Below are positions 63,192 through 64,000 of a stretch of 64,000 nt of DNA, one piece after another; within the stretch, counting starts at the first letter, position 1, and each line of letters starts with the position of its first letter. Location of the stretch: NCBI RefSeq assembly GCF_918698245.1, contig NZ_CAKKMS010000010.1:52170-116169 (forward strand). Direction: 5' to 3'. The notes beneath the pieces are model-generated. The model was given only the letters and a program-made list of their open reading frames with translations. It ran no database searches and had not been told where the DNA came from. Made by a program: the position numbers and the translations under genes. Source of the DNA: Pedobacter sp. Bi126. Lineage in GTDB: Bacteria; Bacteroidota; Bacteroidia; Sphingobacteriales; Sphingobacteriaceae.

Positions 63192-63374
63192 ATTTTGATG
63201 CTTTGGAGCGCAGTAACAGTAACATGTAGGTTGGGTTCCGTCCTGCTGTACGCTGCAATCCTTTTTGGAAACCCTTGGGATAGACAATCTACCACTGCCA
63301 AAAAGGGATTTCCGCTGCCATCAGGGCTAGTGAACCTGGGACGGAAGGTGTAAAAACTCAGCGGAGATCAGCAT
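63192..63374. repeat. Structured direct repeat, copy 1
   Basis: About 183 bp, repeated almost exactly at 63462-63644. It can fold into two nested stems: TTCCGTCC (63236-63243) with GGACGGAA (63339-63346), and CTTTTTGG (63261-63268) with CCAAAAAG (63298-63305), the inner stem extended by AATCC/GGGATT with a bulge. The open frames through it are by-products. A shared frame in both copies could be mistaken for a small protein. Confidence 0.8.
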
Positions 63375-63461
63375 AAACAGTTCTTAACGTCTCTTCACTC
63401 CTTAATGGTATAAATAAATCATCTGGAGCTATGCCAATAGTACTTAATCAGAACCCTTCAT

Positions 63462-63644
63462 TTTGATTATCTGGAGCGCAGTAACAGTAACATATAGTTT
63501 GGGTTCCGTCCTGCTGTACGCTGCAATCCTTTTTGGAAACCCTTGGGATAGACAATCTACCGCTGCCAAAAAGGGATTTCCGCTGCCATCAGGGCTAGTG
63601 AACCTGGGACGGAAGGTGGTAAAACTCAGGGGAGATCAGCGTAA
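63462..63644. repeat. Structured direct repeat, copy 2
   Basis: Second copy, 270 bp to the right of copy 1. Between GGGTTCCGTCC and GGACGGAAGGTG I find a single difference, A to G in a loop (CTACCACTG versus CTACCGCTG); flanks differ more. The same two stems can form. Conservation limited to the foldable core suggests a structural constraint or a recent duplication. Confidence 0.8.
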
Positions 63645-63654
63645 TCTGCGGGAA

Positions 63655-63797
63655 CAGAACCTTAACCCCGTCTTAACTTCTTAACGGCAGAAATAACCCC
63701 TGTTACAGTTCCTCTCACCATTAAGAATTAAGGGCATTAAGAAGATCATATTGGAACATTGCCTTAACTTTCTTAACTTCTTAATGATGGAAACAAG
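63655..63797. other. CTTAACTTCTTAA-rich spacer
   Basis: A run of variants of CTTAACTTCTTAA and its reverse complement (63661-63686, 63722-63744, 63762-63786), a pattern also seen weakly at 63060-63110 and 63385-63410. No coding sense is apparent. It separates the structured repeats from the rRNA operon end. Confidence 0.5.
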
Positions 63798-63832
63798 ATA
63801 GGCATGGGCTATAAAATGCTTTTAAACGAAGA

Positions 63833-63862
63833 AAACCCTTCAACATTTCTGCTGAAGGGTTT
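63833..63862 (-). terminator. Terminator downstream of 5S rRNA
   Basis: AAACCCTTCA (63833-63842) and TGAAGGGTTT (63853-63862) form a 10-bp perfect stem beginning nine bases after the 5S 3' end on the minus strand. It is likely the rRNA operon terminator. Confidence 0.8.
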
Positions 63863-63870
63863 CTTTTAAG

Positions 63871-63983
<113 letters not shown>

Positions 63984-64000
63984 TGTTTTTATTTGAGCTG

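Noticed and set aside
63236..63346. Integron attC or group II intron fragment
   Set aside because: Inverted stems are present, but no integrase, no recognisable attC core sites and no intron domain V motif are seen.
63147..63684. Two open frames (63147-63353 and 63463-63684) with nearly the same translated sequence
   Set aside because: They arise from a duplicated structured DNA element; the start regions differ, there is no ribosome-binding context, and the conserved part is the foldable core rather than a codon pattern.

Overview
The window looks like a chromosomal segment of a Bacteroidota bacterium of the Sphingobacteriaceae, most probably Pedobacter-like. This rests on a SusC/SusD pair with an ECF sigma/FecR module, an RND pump fused to a TolC-type channel, a kdp operon whose KdpD has only the sensor/Usp half, many DUF families typical of the phylum, TAnnTTTG-type promoter boxes and weak Shine-Dalgarno sites. 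No phage, transposase, CRISPR array or tRNA was recognised. One rRNA gene (5S, minus strand) sits at the right edge, so an rRNA operon should continue beyond the window.

Layout. 0-7 kb: small membrane protein, Crp/Fnr regulator with an SDR, a PAS histidine kinase, and two Tat-exported sugar enzymes (Gfo/Idh/MocA oxidoreductase, TIM-barrel isomerase). 6.5-12.6 kb: heavy-metal efflux operon (metal-binding-like small exported protein, CzcA-TolC fusion, adaptor). 12.7-21.5 kb: acyltransferase, alpha/beta hydrolase, a frameshifted cupin running into a small lipoprotein, basic low-complexity secreted proteins, and an operon of Lys/Pro-rich protein, outer-membrane barrel, OmpR-type regulator and histidine kinase. 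22-30.6 kb: alpha-galactosidase-like glycosidase, DUF3667 protein, LuxR-type regulator, SDR/HxlR divergent pair, DinB/WYL convergent pair, YdeI. 30.6-35.2 kb: an ECF sigma/FecR unit bracketed by two homologous repeat proteins, one with an STN signalling domain but no TonB receptor barrel. 35.3-37.8 kb: two further SDRs with a Crp/Fnr regulator. 38-46 kb: kdp operon (26-residue ORF, kdpF, kdpA, kdpB, kdpC, porin, kdpD sensor). 46.3-62.9 kb: cold-shock-like protein, Crp/Fnr regulator, sigma/FecR/SusC/SusD/two thioredoxin-like proteins, PI-PLC lipoprotein, a three-gene glycosylation operon and a subtilase. 63-64 kb: a duplicated structured repeat and 5S rRNA.

How parts work together. Three themes recur. 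(1) Cell-surface signalling: a canonical sigma/FecR/SusC/SusD system and a variant in which the STN domain is joined to a solenoid-like surface-repeat protein; the latter is the best candidate for an undescribed system. (2) SDR oxidoreductases lie next to small regulators three times, with palindromic operators in the spacers of at least two. (3) Intergenic repeats are abundant: four composite arrays, three approximately 110-122 bp elements with perfect or near-perfect terminal inverted repeats, and palindromic elements in every large spacer of the kdp operon. One array supplies the last codons and stop of a WYL regulator gene.

All calls come from reading the sequence and translated frames by eye; no database search was run. 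Residue positions are counted by hand.
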